Source of the DNA: Thermoflexales bacterium
GTDB lineage: Bacteria > Chloroflexota > Anaerolineae > J036 > Brachytrichaceae
Length of the DNA stretch: 57,072 nt
Reading direction: 5' to 3'
NCBI GenBank assembly: GCA_025057935.1
Contig: JANWUW010000020.1
Span: 1-57,072 of the forward strand
The position numbers and the translations under genes are program-made. Positions within the stretch are counted from its first letter, which is position 1. Every line of letters starts with the position of its first letter. Under the pieces are notes generated by a model, which was given only the letters and a program-made list of their open reading frames with translations, was not told the DNA's origin and did not search any database. Positions 16,859-27,159 of this stretch are shown here, piece after piece.

Positions 16859-17670
16859 GCAGCACGCCAATCCCGTTAGCACACATCCGCCACCTCATCG
16901 TGGACATGGACGGTGTGCTGTGGCGTGGTCCGCAGGTGATGCCGGGGCTGCAGGACTTCTTCGCAGTTGTGCGTGCGCACAGCCTTCGCTTTGTGCTCGC
17001 CACGAACAACGCCACTAAACCCGCGCGCGCTTACGTGGATCGCTTGGCTGAGCTGGGCGTTTCGATTCGTGAAGACGAGGTGATCACTTCACCTCAAGCG
17101 ACAGCGGCGTTCCTTGCCGCGCAATCACCAGAGGCGCGCATCTTCGTGATTGGCGAGCGAGGCTTGATCGAGGCGTTGGAATCTGCAGGGCTGCGCGTGG
17201 TGAACGACACCCCCGAGACCGCCACGCATGTGGTCGTTGGCTTAGATCGCGGATTAAGCTACACCAAGCTGGCAGAAGCCTGTTTGCTAATCCGTCGCGG
17301 CGCTGCTTTCATCGGCACCAACCCCGACCTCACCTTCCCAAGCGAGCGCGGGCTAACACCGGGCAATGGCGCAATCCTCGCTGCGCTCCAGGCAGCAACT
17401 GGCGTCGCCCCGCTAGTGATCGGCAAGCCTGAGCCAGAGATGTTCCGTCAGGCGCTGCGTCGCCTCGGCGGCACCCTGAGCGATACTGCCGTCATCGGCG
17501 ACCGTCTCGACACTGACGTGCTCGGCGGTCAGCGCCTAGGTCTGACCACCATTCTCGTGCTCAGCGGTGTGACCACAGAGCACGAAGCCCAGCACAGCAG
17601 CATTCGCCCTGATTACACCTTCGAACACATTGGCGCAGTGGCGGAGGCGCTGCGCCGCGCGCTAAGCTGA
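16855..17670 (+). CDS. HAD-IIA family phosphatase (NagD/phosphoglycolate-phosphatase-like)
   Basis: 271 residues. The ATG at 16855 overlaps the permease stop (ATGA); the open frame extends far upstream but only as a shadow of the permease gene. HAD motifs seen are [10 protein letters not shown] (nucleophile Asp, motif I), ATNNATKP (motif II), Lys in [10 protein letters not shown] (motif III) and [12 protein letters not shown] (motif IV). The C2-type cap between motifs II and III places it in the NagD/PNPase group, which dephosphorylates small sugar phosphates or phosphoglycolate. The substrate cannot be told. Its last 9 nt overlap the end of the convergent ROK kinase. Confidence 0.9.
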   Translation: MSSTPIPLAHIRHLIVDMDGVLWRGPQVMPGLQDFFAVVRAHSLRFVLATNNATKPARAYVDRLAELGVSIREDEVITSPQATAAFLAAQSPEARIFVIGERGLIEALESAGLRVVNDTPETATHVVVGLDRGLSYTKLAEACLLIRRGAAFIGTNPDLTFPSERGLTPGNGAILAALQAATGVAPLVIGKPEPEMFRQALRRLGGTLSDTAVIGDRLDTDVLGGQRLGLTTILVLSGVTTEHEAQHSSIRPDYTFEHIGAVAEALRRALS

Positions 17671-18554
17671 AGCGTCGAAGAAGCGCTGCGCGAGCGCAAC
17701 CGCGCCGAGCACCCCTGCTCGTGCTCCCAGCGCTGGCGGCACGATGTAACGCTCGATGTGTTCGTGGAGATCGGGATGCACAATGTAGCCATTGAGGAGT
17801 GCTTGCACCTCTCGGCGAATCAAGGGGAACAAGAACAGGTTGTTCATCACCCCACCGCCGAGGATGATGCGCTGGGGTGAAAGCACGCAGATGTAATTCA
17901 CCAGCGCCAACGCTGTGTAGTGCGCCTGCAAGGCCCACGCTGCGTGATCTTGAGGCAACGTGGCTGGGTCTTGTCCCCAGCGCACCCGCAGCGCTGGGCC
18001 GCTGCACAGCCCCTCAAAGCAATCGCCGTGATAGGGACAGATGCCTGGGAAAGGATCGCGCTGCGGATCGCGCGGCAAGCGAATGTGCCCCATCTCGGGG
18101 TGCAGCAACCCGTGCAACAACCGACCGCCAACCATTCCGCCGCCACCGATCCCCGTGCCGACCGTGATGTAGAGCACAGTGTCCAACCCTTGCGCCGCGC
18201 CCCAGCGCCACTCACCGAGCGCGGCTGCGTTCACATCGGTGTCGAAGGCGACCGGCACGTTTAAGGCACGCCGCACCGCGCCGGCTAGGTCGGTGTATTG
18301 CCAGCCCGGCTTGGGCGTGGTCGTGATGTAGCCGTAGGTGGGTGAGGCCGGATTGAGATCAACGGGACCAAACGAGCCAATGCCGATCGCCCGAAGCGGC
18401 ACGGGCGCAGCGCGAAACCAAGCGATTACCTGCGCGAGCGTCTCATCGGGGGTAGTGGTGGGGAAGCGCGCTTCGGCGAGGATGTTTGCGGGGTCAGCAG
18501 CGATGATGCAGTTGAACTTAGTGCCGCCGGCTTCGATGCCGCCGTAGTAACCTG

Positions 18555-18558
<4 letters not shown>
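17662..18558 (-). CDS. ROK-family sugar kinase (fructokinase-like)
   Basis: 298 residues. The ATP-binding [12 protein letters not shown] lies at the N-terminus, the catalytic region is [14 protein letters not shown] (Asp in DTDVNAA), and [11 protein letters not shown] follows. The Zn-binding segment HPEMGHI then [16 protein letters not shown] gives the ROK His-Cys3 site in the spacing of bacterial fructokinases of the ScrK/GmuE type. It probably phosphorylates fructose or a related hexose in the cytoplasm. Its ATG overlaps the stop of the DUF2237 gene (ATGA), so the two form an operon. Confidence 0.9.
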
Positions 18559-19990
<1,432 letters not shown>

Positions 19991-20000
19991 ACTCGAAGCA

Positions 20001-21674
20001 GTGCGTGCGCTCCGCGCCTGCCTGCAAGATGAGCCGCTCGCCTACTTGGTGGCGCTTGCCGAGCTGTGGGATGTCTCCGTCGTAGCAGCGTCGCTGCAAG
20101 AAATGGCAGAAGCGCTGGCAGCGCACATGCTGCGGCCACAAGCGCTGCACGCTGCCTTAGATCGGCTGCCCCAAGCAGCGCGCGATGCGCTCATTGCACT
20201 GATTGACGCTGGCGGCAAGATGCCCTTGGCGCGCTTCGAGCGCCGCTTCGGCGCGATGCGGGTGATGGGTCCTAGCCGCTTCGAGCGCGAGCAGCCGTGG
20301 CGCGCTCCCCAAAACGCTGCCGAGACGCTGCGCTATCACGGCTTCATCTTCCGCGCTTTCGACCGCATCGCTGGCGAGGCGACCGAGGTAGTGTTTGTGC
20401 CAAGCGACCTCTTGGCGCAAGTGCGTTCCTCTCTCGGGCGCACACCTGCCGAGCCTGTTCAGCCTTCTCCCCCGCCGCCAGCATCCACACCTCACGCCGA
20501 CGAAGCTGCGCCCATCCTTGACGATCTCACCACTTTGCTCTGCCAAGTGCACAACACAGTGGTGCGCCTCACTGCAGAAGGGCAATGGGACGCTGCATCC
20601 CGTCGCGCCGTGGCGTCTATGCTGCGCGACGCTGATGGCGCATTGGATGGCAACCCCAACGGGCGCTTCGCTTTCCTCACGCACCTGCTTAACCGCCTCG
20701 GCTGGGTGCGCTTGGTGAACAGACGTCTGCGCCTCGTGGCTCAGCCTGTACAGCGATGGCTACAAAGCCCTGAAGCCGAACAGCGCGAGGTGCTCTATCG
20801 TGCGTGGCTCGAAGACGAGGCGTGGAACGACCTCGCTCACGTCGAAGGCTTGCGACTTGAGACAGCTTATGGCTGGACAAACAACCCGCGCCGCGAGCGT
20901 CAAGCGATCCTCGCGCTGTGGGAGCAGTGGTCTGCTCAAAGCGCTCAGGAGATTTCACCAGCCGCAGTAGAGGCGTTTGTGGGCTTCGTGCGCGAGCATC
21001 ATCCTGATTTCGCCCGCCCTGATGGGCGTTACGACACTTGGCACATTCGCGATGCGCAAACAGGCGCTTTCCTCGACGGTTTCGAGCACTGGGACAGCGT
21101 GGAGGGCGCGCTGATTCGCTACGTGCTCACGAAGCCACTGCGTTGGCTCCGAGAGACAGCGCCGCTTGCATGCGCACTCGCTCCCCACCAAGCGCCGATC
21201 ACAGTGACGACCGACGGCCACATCATCGTCGTAGCGACGCACCGTTGGTTGCGCTTCCAAGTGTCGCGCGTCGCCGACTGGGTGAGCACAAACGCCGACA
21301 ACACCTACACTTACGCGCTAACGCCTGCCGCGCTGATGCGCGCGCGCGCGCAAGGCATTACGCCGCAGCGCGTGGTGGCGTTCCTCGAGCAGCACAGCGG
21401 CAACGCGCTGCCCAAAGGTGTGCGCGAGGCATTGAGCCGCTGGGGAGCGCGCGGCACTGAAGCGCGCTTGGTCGCTTGCGCCTTGCTTCAAACTGCGGAC
21501 GCTGCGACAGCCGAAGCCTTACTGCGACTTCCTGCAGTGCGCCGTGCGCTGGTGGCTCGGCTCTCAGCAACACGCTTGCTGTTGCGGCTAAACGCGGTGA
21601 AGGATGTGCGCGCAGCCGCGCTCGCAGAAGGATTGCTGATCGAGATCGAGCAACACCGCAGCGAAGCGCGCTAG
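20001..21674 (+). CDS. Helicase-C_3/XPB-N-like domain protein without helicase motor
   Basis: 557 residues from GTG. The N-terminal half (about 1-140) is helical and resembles the winged-helix part that precedes such domains. A Pro-rich linker (PSPPPPASTP) lies near residue 155. The C-terminal 180 residues (ITVTTDGHIIVVA, VADWVSTNADNTYTYALTP, QGITPQRVVAFLEQHS, LPKGVREALSRWG) match the Helicase_C_3/XPB-Ssl2 N-terminal-like domain. There are no Walker or DEAD motifs, so it is not itself a helicase. Actinobacteria and Chloroflexota often carry stand-alone copies of unknown role, possibly in DNA repair with an XPB partner. No such partner is in the window. Confidence 0.7.
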   Translation: MRALRACLQDEPLAYLVALAELWDVSVVAASLQEMAEALAAHMLRPQALHAALDRLPQAARDALIALIDAGGKMPLARFERRFGAMRVMGPSRFEREQPWRAPQNAAETLRYHGFIFRAFDRIAGEATEVVFVPSDLLAQVRSSLGRTPAEPVQPSPPPPASTPHADEAAPILDDLTTLLCQVHNTVVRLTAEGQWDAASRRAVASMLRDADGALDGNPNGRFAFLTHLLNRLGWVRLVNRRLRLVAQPVQRWLQSPEAEQREVLYRAWLEDEAWNDLAHVEGLRLETAYGWTNNPRRERQAILALWEQWSAQSAQEISPAAVEAFVGFVREHHPDFARPDGRYDTWHIRDAQTGAFLDGFEHWDSVEGALIRYVLTKPLRWLRETAPLACALAPHQAPITVTTDGHIIVVATHRWLRFQVSRVADWVSTNADNTYTYALTPAALMRARAQGITPQRVVAFLEQHSGNALPKGVREALSRWGARGTEARLVACALLQTADAATAEALLRLPAVRRALVARLSATRLLLRLNAVKDVRAAALAEGLLIEIEQHRSEAR

Positions 21675-21697
21675 GCAACGGCTTGTCCCGCGCTGCG

Positions 21698-23131
21698 CTA
21701 CGGCACAAGCGTGCTGAACAACACGCGGCTCTCTACTGTTTGCCCTGGCAGGCGCTCAAACCACGCAGGGGACTGGTCAGGAAACCAGCGGCGCGCAATA
21801 CGCGCCAACGTGCCGTCGTCGAGCAGCTCCTGCAAAGTGAGATTCACCAAATCGCGCCATGTCGAGGCGTTCTCTGGCAATCCAAATGCCACGGTCGTCT
21901 CAGCAGTGCGGAAGAGCGGCATGCTGAAATCCATCACTAGCTCGTTAGCGCCGTCGCGATTCAGCCCGCCGATGGCAAGCTCGGCTTCCCCGTTTGCCAG
22001 CACAGCGCTTAGCTGCGCCGGATCGCGTGGGATGAACTCAATGGCGAAGGGATTGCCAAGCCATCGCCGTGCCAGCTCGCGCACCAGCTCCACTTCGTAT
22101 CCCTCAGCCATGCCTTGCGCGTTTGTCGCAGCGAAGGGCGCTGCATTGGGCGCGTAGGCAACACGCACTTGCCCACGCTCGCGCACGCCGCGCAGTGGGT
22201 CGCGCAGCGCAAGACGCTCAGGCAGGTCGGCAAGGCGCAAAGTGGGCAGCCGCGTGAGCGCTGCTGCTCCCAGCGGCGGCTCACCGAACCAGCGCGTGTA
22301 GAGCTGGGCAAAAGTGCCATCTGCCACGAGCGCGCTGAGCGTGATGTTGACGAGATTCGCCCATGCTGAGTCATTGGGCGGCAACGCAATGGCAAGCGGC
22401 TCTTGTGTGAAGACAGCAAGCACCTGAAGCGCAGGATCGCTCGCAGCAGTGGCGCGCAGCCGACGCCATCGCCCTACCACGCCATCAGTGTTACCCGCGA
22501 GGAGCTCGTTCACTGCAGCGCGGTAGCTGTTCTGCCTGCGCAGCGTGACAGTGATGCCGTTGGCGATCTGCGCGTCGCGCAGCGCGAAAGTGGAAGCGGC
22601 GTCAATGTAGTCCACAGCGCGGCGCGCCATGCTCGCAAAGTCAGCAAATGTGCCGCTGCGAACCAGCAACGCCTCGCCGTCGAGCGTGATGGGCAGCGAA
22701 TAGTCGGCGATCAGCTCGCCCTCACGCGAATGCACCATCGCGCCCATCGCCAGGTCGATCTCGCGGCGCTGCAACTTTTGCAGCGCTGTGCGTGTAGTGA
22801 CCGGCACAAAGCGCACGTTGCGCTCGCTGCCCAGCCAGCGTTGCGCTAGAGCGCGCGCTAAGTCCACCTCGAATCCTTCAAGCTCGCCCTCGGCATTCAC
22901 ACGCGCCATCGGTGGAGCGTCGTAACGAATGCCAACGATCAAGCGCCCGCGTTGGCGCACCAGCGCTGCTGTGGAGAGATCGGGCGGTGGCACAGTGGGT
23001 GAGACGCGGAGGGTCGGTCGCGCGATGAGCCGTGCTGGCTCAACCTCGCGCAGTGTCGGCGCACAGCCTGCGAGCACTACGACGCAACACACCGCAAGAC
23101 AAGCGACGCGCCGCTTGCCCCATGTGCTCAT
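21698..23131 (-). CDS. Lipoprotein with two family-3 solute-binding domains, second lacking lobe 2
   Basis: 477 residues. The lipobox VVVLAGC gives a membrane-anchored lipoprotein. Domain 1 (about 55-285) is a complete SBP_bac_3 fold: RGRLIVGIRYDAPP, GFEVDLARALAQRWLG, MGAMVHSREGE and a closing NITLSALVADGTFAQLYTRWFG. Domain 2 (about 310-460) repeats this (GQVRVAYAPNAAPF, GYEVELVRELARRWLG, LTLQELLDDGTLARIARRWF) but skips some 95 residues in the middle, the part that forms lobe 2. Domain 1 may bind an amino acid or similar polar solute. No permease or ATPase genes are adjacent, so transport versus sensing is open. The start overlaps the VOC stop (ATGA). Confidence 0.88.
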   Translation of the reverse strand: MSTWGKRRVACLAVCCVVVLAGCAPTLREVEPARLIARPTLRVSPTVPPPDLSTAALVRQRGRLIVGIRYDAPPMARVNAEGELEGFEVDLARALAQRWLGSERNVRFVPVTTRTALQKLQRREIDLAMGAMVHSREGELIADYSLPITLDGEALLVRSGTFADFASMARRAVDYIDAASTFALRDAQIANGITVTLRRQNSYRAAVNELLAGNTDGVVGRWRRLRATAASDPALQVLAVFTQEPLAIALPPNDSAWANLVNITLSALVADGTFAQLYTRWFGEPPLGAAALTRLPTLRLADLPERLALRDPLRGVRERGQVRVAYAPNAAPFAATNAQGMAEGYEVELVRELARRWLGNPFAIEFIPRDPAQLSAVLANGEAELAIGGLNRDGANELVMDFSMPLFRTAETTVAFGLPENASTWRDLVNLTLQELLDDGTLARIARRWFPDQSPAWFERLPGQTVESRVLFSTLVP

Positions 23132-23478
23132 GTGCCCACTAACTCCACTCGCTGTCCAGAGGGCAAACGCAGGATCGTTACGCGCTGCTCCAAGCCCAAG
23201 TCCTCGCGGTCAAGCTCCACTTGGATGCCGTTTTGTCTGAGTGTCTCCACGATCGCGTCCATCTGTGAAACGCTCAGGCCAAACTGCAGTGTGCCATCTA
23301 GCTCCGCATCCGCGCCGACGGCGCGCTGAAGCACGAGCAATGTCCCGCCGGTCTCGAAGGCGACGATGTTTTCGTCTTCGTAGGCGATGGGGATCTCCAG
23401 CACGTTGGCGAAGAAGTGCCGGTTGGCAGCGAGGTCCTTGGACCACACAGTGACGTAGCTGATGCCGAGCACAGGCAT
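23128..23478 (-). CDS. VOC (glyoxalase/bleomycin-resistance-like) family protein
   Basis: 116 residues forming two beta-alpha-beta-beta-beta units, typical of a VOC monomer: ISYVTVWSKDLAANRHFFANVLEIPIAYE then LQFGLSVSQMDAIVETLRQNGIQVELD and a closing ILRLPSGQRVELVGT. Possible metal ligands are few (Glu in VELVGT, no clear His at the N-terminus), so a binding or resistance role is as likely as catalysis. It is translationally coupled to the downstream solute-binding lipoprotein. TACAAT lies 7 nt before the ATG with TTGCCC 16 bp further up. Confidence 0.8.
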   Translation of the reverse strand: MPVLGISYVTVWSKDLAANRHFFANVLEIPIAYEDENIVAFETGGTLLVLQRAVGADAELDGTLQFGLSVSQMDAIVETLRQNGIQVELDREDLGLEQRVTILRLPSGQRVELVGT

Positions 23479-23485
23479 AGCAACG

Positions 23486-23513
23486 ATTGTAGTGGCAGGA
23501 AAGCGAAGGGCAA
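23486..23513 (-). promoter_or_regulatory. Promoter of the VOC-lipoprotein operon
   Basis: Minus-strand TACAAT (23486-23491) with TTGCCC 16 bp upstream, one of the few places in the window where both boxes are recognisable. The -10 ends only 7 nt before the ATG at 23478, and there is no Shine-Dalgarno. Confidence 0.55.
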
Positions 23514-23533
23514 TCCCTACCGCCCCGCTTCAT

Positions 23534-23549
23534 TGTTGAGGTGTCAACA
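23534..23549. repeat. Short inverted repeat, possible operator
   Basis: TGTTGA-GGTG-TCAACA, a perfect 6-bp inverted repeat with a 4-bp spacer. It lies just upstream of the VOC promoter in the 257-bp gap between the VOC operon and the GT2 gene. Apart from this and a TAGACT box at 23700-23705, I see nothing else in the gap. Confidence 0.4.
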
Positions 23550-23735
23550 TCATTCTTGCAGCAGGAAACCAGAGCACGCGCAAGCGCGACGACGAGGGCA
23601 CGTCTTTCCCTGCTTTTCAGCGCTGCGAGCAACGCTTTGCCAGCCGCTCTGGCACCGCACTTGCCGCGCCCTGTTTCGAGGGCGCTGCTTGCCCTCTGGT
23701 AGACTTTGAGTAGGCCTGTTGCTGCGCAAACGACC

Positions 23736-24413
23736 GTGAAGCTCTCTATCATCATGCCGGTCTTCAACGAAGCCGCGACGATTGCCGAGATCCTCGATCG
23801 CGTGGCGCGTGTGGACCTCTCGCCGATCGAAAAAGAGATTGTCTTGGTGGACGATTGTTCCAAGGACGCGACCCCTGACATTTTGCGTCAACAAACGCAC
23901 ATCCCCAACCTGCGCGTCATCACGCACGAAGTGAACGGCGGCAAGGGTGCCGCGATTCAAACTGCGCTGCAGCACATCACGGGCGACATTGTGATCATCC
24001 AAGACGCCGACCTCGAGTATGACCCGAACGACTACGCGCGCCTGATCGCGCCCATCGTGCGCGGCGAGGCAAAGGTGGTCTACGGCGTGCGCGACCTCAG
24101 CTCGCAGCGTTGGTACATGGCGCTGGGCAATCGCTTCGTCACACTCGCGACCAATCTGCTCTACGGCGTGAAGTTGCACGACATGGAGACCTGCTACAAG
24201 ACCATGGCGCGCGAGGTCGTGGAGGGACTGAAGCTCGAATGCCGGCGATTCGACGTCGAAGCGGAGATCACAGCGAAAATCATTCGGCGCGGCTACCGCA
24301 TTGTCGAAGTGCCCATTCACTACCAAGCGCGCTACGAAGAGAAAAAACTCTCCCCGCTGGACGGCATTCCCACGCTGAAGGCGTTGCTGAAGTACCGCAA
24401 CTGGAAAGGTTAA
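23736..24413 (+). CDS. GT2-family glycosyltransferase (dolichol-phosphate-mannose-synthase-like)
   Basis: About 225 residues from GTG at 23736; an in-frame TTG at 23706 is the alternative and would add ten residues. The GT-A fold is clear: LSIIMPVFNEAATIAEIL, the VLVDDCSKD nucleotide site, GGKGAAIQ, and the metal-binding IQDADLEYDP. The family resemblance is to DPM1-like enzymes that charge a polyprenyl phosphate with a sugar. There are no C-terminal membrane helices, so it is probably peripheral. Its product could feed GT39-type enzymes such as the one at 5722-8040. It ends 4 bp into the convergent phosphodiesterase gene. Confidence 0.88.
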   Translation: MKLSIIMPVFNEAATIAEILDRVARVDLSPIEKEIVLVDDCSKDATPDILRQQTHIPNLRVITHEVNGGKGAAIQTALQHITGDIVIIQDADLEYDPNDYARLIAPIVRGEAKVVYGVRDLSSQRWYMALGNRFVTLATNLLYGVKLHDMETCYKTMAREVVEGLKLECRRFDVEAEITAKIIRRGYRIVEVPIHYQARYEEKKLSPLDGIPTLKALLKYRNWKG

Positions 24414-26542
24414 CGCTGACCAAGCGGCTCCCGGAGGGCGCTTCCGCGCCAACTCGCGAGCACGCAGTGCAATGCCTGCGCGCTGCTGACCGGGCGCTGT
24501 GGGAACCAGAAGGTGCGCGGGTAGAGCACAAACGCATCCGTTTGCTCTCCGCCCAACCCGCCGTGCGTGCCCACTTGGTCCTCAAAAGAGGCAACGCTGC
24601 CATCGGTGTAGAAGGCGCTGTTCACGATGAGATCGCCAGAACTGGGGAGCTGAGCCAATTGCAACAACTGCAGCGCGCGCAAGGCAACATCGCCGAAGGG
24701 CTGCAAAGGGTCCTCGCCCTCGACGTCCCCACTCGTCAGGTTGCGTTGCCCTCCTTTACCCAGCACGACAACATGCGCTTCTGCGGTGGTGCCGACCACG
24801 AAGCCGATACCCGGATGGCTGACGAGCGCTTCAATCAAACCGGGGTGGGTTGCCTCAATCTGATCGAGGGTGGCGCGTTGGTCTTCACCGAATTCAAAGT
24901 AAACGTGTGCCAAATTGCCCGAGGCGCAGACGATGATGCTGGGGCGATGGACAAGCGTCTCCCCATCCCCCTCGAGGCGCGGGCGCAGCGTGCGCACCGT
25001 CGCCCGCATTGTGGCACGCCGCCAGCGTCGGCGCGAAACGCCGCGCAGTTGCTCGCTCGCTGCGTCCATTTCGGAAAGCAGCGCGTTCATAAAAGATTGA
25101 CCAGCAGCACGCGGCTGCTGCTCTTCCACACGCACCTCAGCGCGGGTGAGCGCGTCAATCAACTCGCGCAGCGAATAGCCGTAACGCTGCCGAAAAGGCA
25201 CTCCGCTCGATTGCCCGTGATCGGAGAGGAGCAGCAGGTCGTATGAGATGGGCGCGAAGAAGCGCGCAATGGTCAGCACGTGCCGCAAGTGGCGATCAAG
25301 CCCGCGCAAGGTCGCCAACGCATCCAGCGAGCTAGGACCAGCGTGATGGGCAACTTCGTCGTAACCCACGAAGGTGGCGTAAATGATCGGCTGCCCACGC
25401 TGCATCTCGCGCATGACAGCAAAAAAAGCAAGGTCACGCAAGAACACGTTGGTCAGCATGCGCAGCACGGTGAACCGACTGGGGAAGCGATGATCAAGGC
25501 GTGGTTGGCGACGCGCCAGCCGTTCGCGCAGCGCTTGTGCGATCTCGCGCACAAGGTCGAGCACGCTCAGCACTGCCGTGCGACCGAACGTGTAAGGGTT
25601 GAACCAGAACGCGATGAGGTCATCATAGGCGTGCTCGGCAGCGCGCTGCGCGTTGGGGGCAAGCGTGCTGAGCGTCAGCAAGGCGCGGGCTGCATCACCA
25701 TCCAAGAGATTGTTAATGGAGACGCCGCCACGCAGTAACCCTTGACCAGTGCTGTGGCGCGCGTCAATCATCGCTGCATGCTCAGGGTGATTCGAAACCA
25801 CCATTCGGCGGTGACGGCGGTCATACCAACGGAAAGCGGGGATGTCGTGATTCACGCCGTAGAACAACCCAGCCTGTGCTGCGGAGGTCTGCGAGGGCAA
25901 GCCGGAGTCGTAGCGCGCCAGCGTGTGCGAGGTGCTGAGCAGCTCCGCCACGGTCGGCATGAAGCCGAGCGCCACTGCCCAACGCAGATGAGAGTACGAA
26001 AGCCCATCCACCTCGATGATCACCAAACCGCGCGATTTGCTCGGCGCAGCCGAGCGCTCTGGATAGCGCAGCGAAGCAAGGACGAACTGGAGAAACGTGT
26101 AGTCATCGTCGAGCGCAATGGCGCCGTTTGCCAGAGCGTTGCCGAAGGCAAGCGCAGCAGCGAGCGTGAGCGGCGGATGCGGTGCGCCGTCTAGGCGCGC
26201 ATCGAACCACACATCAGTGCACACGAGCAGCAAACCGGCGTTGCTCAGCACGGCCAACCCACTAGTGACGAATGGGTTGATCGGCGCACGCAGCCAGATG
26301 AGCGCCGGCGTGAGTGCGAAATTGGCGCACGCCAGACCGAGCACGCTCAGCGCTGTGAGGATCAATTGCTCGCCCGAAAGCAGGGGGGCTTGAGCGCGTG
26401 TTGCGCTGATCGCAATGGAGAGCGAAGCGCTGCTGGCAGCGCAAAACCAAGCGAAGCTGATCAGCAGACGGCGCCAATCGCCGAAGAGCGCCCCAACACG
26501 CTGTAGCGTGACTTGCCTAGTTGGCGAAGGGTTCACATCCAT
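24410..26542 (-). CDS. Membrane protein: holin-like 4-TM domain fused to alkaline-phosphatase-superfamily domain
   Basis: 710 residues. Residues about 25-150 have four hydrophobic segments with the arrangement NFALTPALIWLRAPINPFVTSGL, which matches the phage-holin-4_2 membrane family. From about 165 comes an alkaline-phosphatase-superfamily phosphodiesterase: GLVIIEVDGLSYSHLRWAV (first metal Asp), LPSQTSAAQAGLFYG (nucleophile Thr/Ser candidate), YATFVGYDEVAHHAGP, and LLLLSDHGQSSGVPF (metal Asp-His). It is likely a membrane-bound phosphodiesterase or transferase acting on a lipid or envelope substrate. It is the last gene of the suhB-trpF operon, overlapping trpF by 10 bp. Confidence 0.82.
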   Translation of the reverse strand: MDVNPSPTRQVTLQRVGALFGDWRRLLISFAWFCAASSASLSIAISATRAQAPLLSGEQLILTALSVLGLACANFALTPALIWLRAPINPFVTSGLAVLSNAGLLLVCTDVWFDARLDGAPHPPLTLAAALAFGNALANGAIALDDDYTFLQFVLASLRYPERSAAPSKSRGLVIIEVDGLSYSHLRWAVALGFMPTVAELLSTSHTLARYDSGLPSQTSAAQAGLFYGVNHDIPAFRWYDRRHRRMVVSNHPEHAAMIDARHSTGQGLLRGGVSINNLLDGDAARALLTLSTLAPNAQRAAEHAYDDLIAFWFNPYTFGRTAVLSVLDLVREIAQALRERLARRQPRLDHRFPSRFTVLRMLTNVFLRDLAFFAVMREMQRGQPIIYATFVGYDEVAHHAGPSSLDALATLRGLDRHLRHVLTIARFFAPISYDLLLLSDHGQSSGVPFRQRYGYSLRELIDALTRAEVRVEEQQPRAAGQSFMNALLSEMDAASEQLRGVSRRRWRRATMRATVRTLRPRLEGDGETLVHRPSIIVCASGNLAHVYFEFGEDQRATLDQIEATHPGLIEALVSHPGIGFVVGTTAEAHVVVLGKGGQRNLTSGDVEGEDPLQPFGDVALRALQLLQLAQLPSSGDLIVNSAFYTDGSVASFEDQVGTHGGLGGEQTDAFVLYPRTFWFPQRPVSSAQALHCVLASWRGSALREPLGQR

Positions 26543-27159
26543 TGCTTTGCGGCTTGCACAAAAGCGCGCACGCGCGCAGGGTCTTTGCGCCCTGGTGCCA
26601 ATTCAACGCCGCTTGCCACATCCACACCCCATGGCTGCACGCGCTGCACTACCTCAGCGACGTTCTCTGGCGTGAGCCCGCCCGCAAGCAAAAGTCGAAA
26701 TGCGCGTGCCAGCGCTTGCGCCAAATGCTCATCGGCCCGCAGCCCTGTGCCGCCCCAGAGCGTCGGATGTGCGGCATCGAGCAAGACCTGCGGCAGGTCA
26801 TCCGCTGGACAAGCAGCGGCAGCTTGCGCGGTGTCGTCCCACGCTTTCACCGCGAGGTAGGCGCGCCTGTCTAACGCTTGCACAGTCTGGAGCGTCGCGC
26901 CGTGGAGCTGAGCTGCATCCAGCCCCACCTGCCTCATGACGTCCTCAACTGCATCGGGCGAAGGCTGAACAAACACACCCACGCAGCGCACGTGAGGCGC
27001 AGCGCGACGCACAGCAGCCACAATTGATGCCGCGCGCGCTGGCGTCACAGCGCGCGGGCTTGGCGGATAAAAGATGAACCCTAGGAAGTCAGCGCCAGCC
27101 TCAGCAGCGATCAAGGCGTCTTCTTGGTTGGTGATGCCGCAAATCTTGACGCGGATCAC
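26533..27159 (-). CDS. trpF: Phosphoribosylanthranilate isomerase
   Basis: 208 residues, a TIM barrel catalysing the Amadori rearrangement of phosphoribosylanthranilate in tryptophan synthesis. The N-terminal VKICGITNQEDA carries the catalytic Cys. The catalytic Asp and phosphate site lie in LLDAAHPTLWGGTG, and LLAGGLTPENVAE then GVDVASGVE close the phosphate-binding loops. Unusually it sits between suhB (ATGA overlap) and a membrane phosphodiesterase, with no other trp genes in the window, so tryptophan genes are dispersed in this genome. Confidence 0.95.
   Translation of the reverse strand: MIRVKICGITNQEDALIAAEAGADFLGFIFYPPSPRAVTPARAASIVAAVRRAAPHVRCVGVFVQPSPDAVEDVMRQVGLDAAQLHGATLQTVQALDRRAYLAVKAWDDTAQAAAACPADDLPQVLLDAAHPTLWGGTGLRADEHLAQALARAFRLLLAGGLTPENVAEVVQRVQPWGVDVASGVELAPGRKDPARVRAFVQAAKQWM

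Noticed and set aside
23550-24452. Minus-strand open frame of 300 codons opposite GT2
   Set aside because: Overlaps the whole GT2 gene with no domain; the GT2 motifs on the plus strand are unmistakable.
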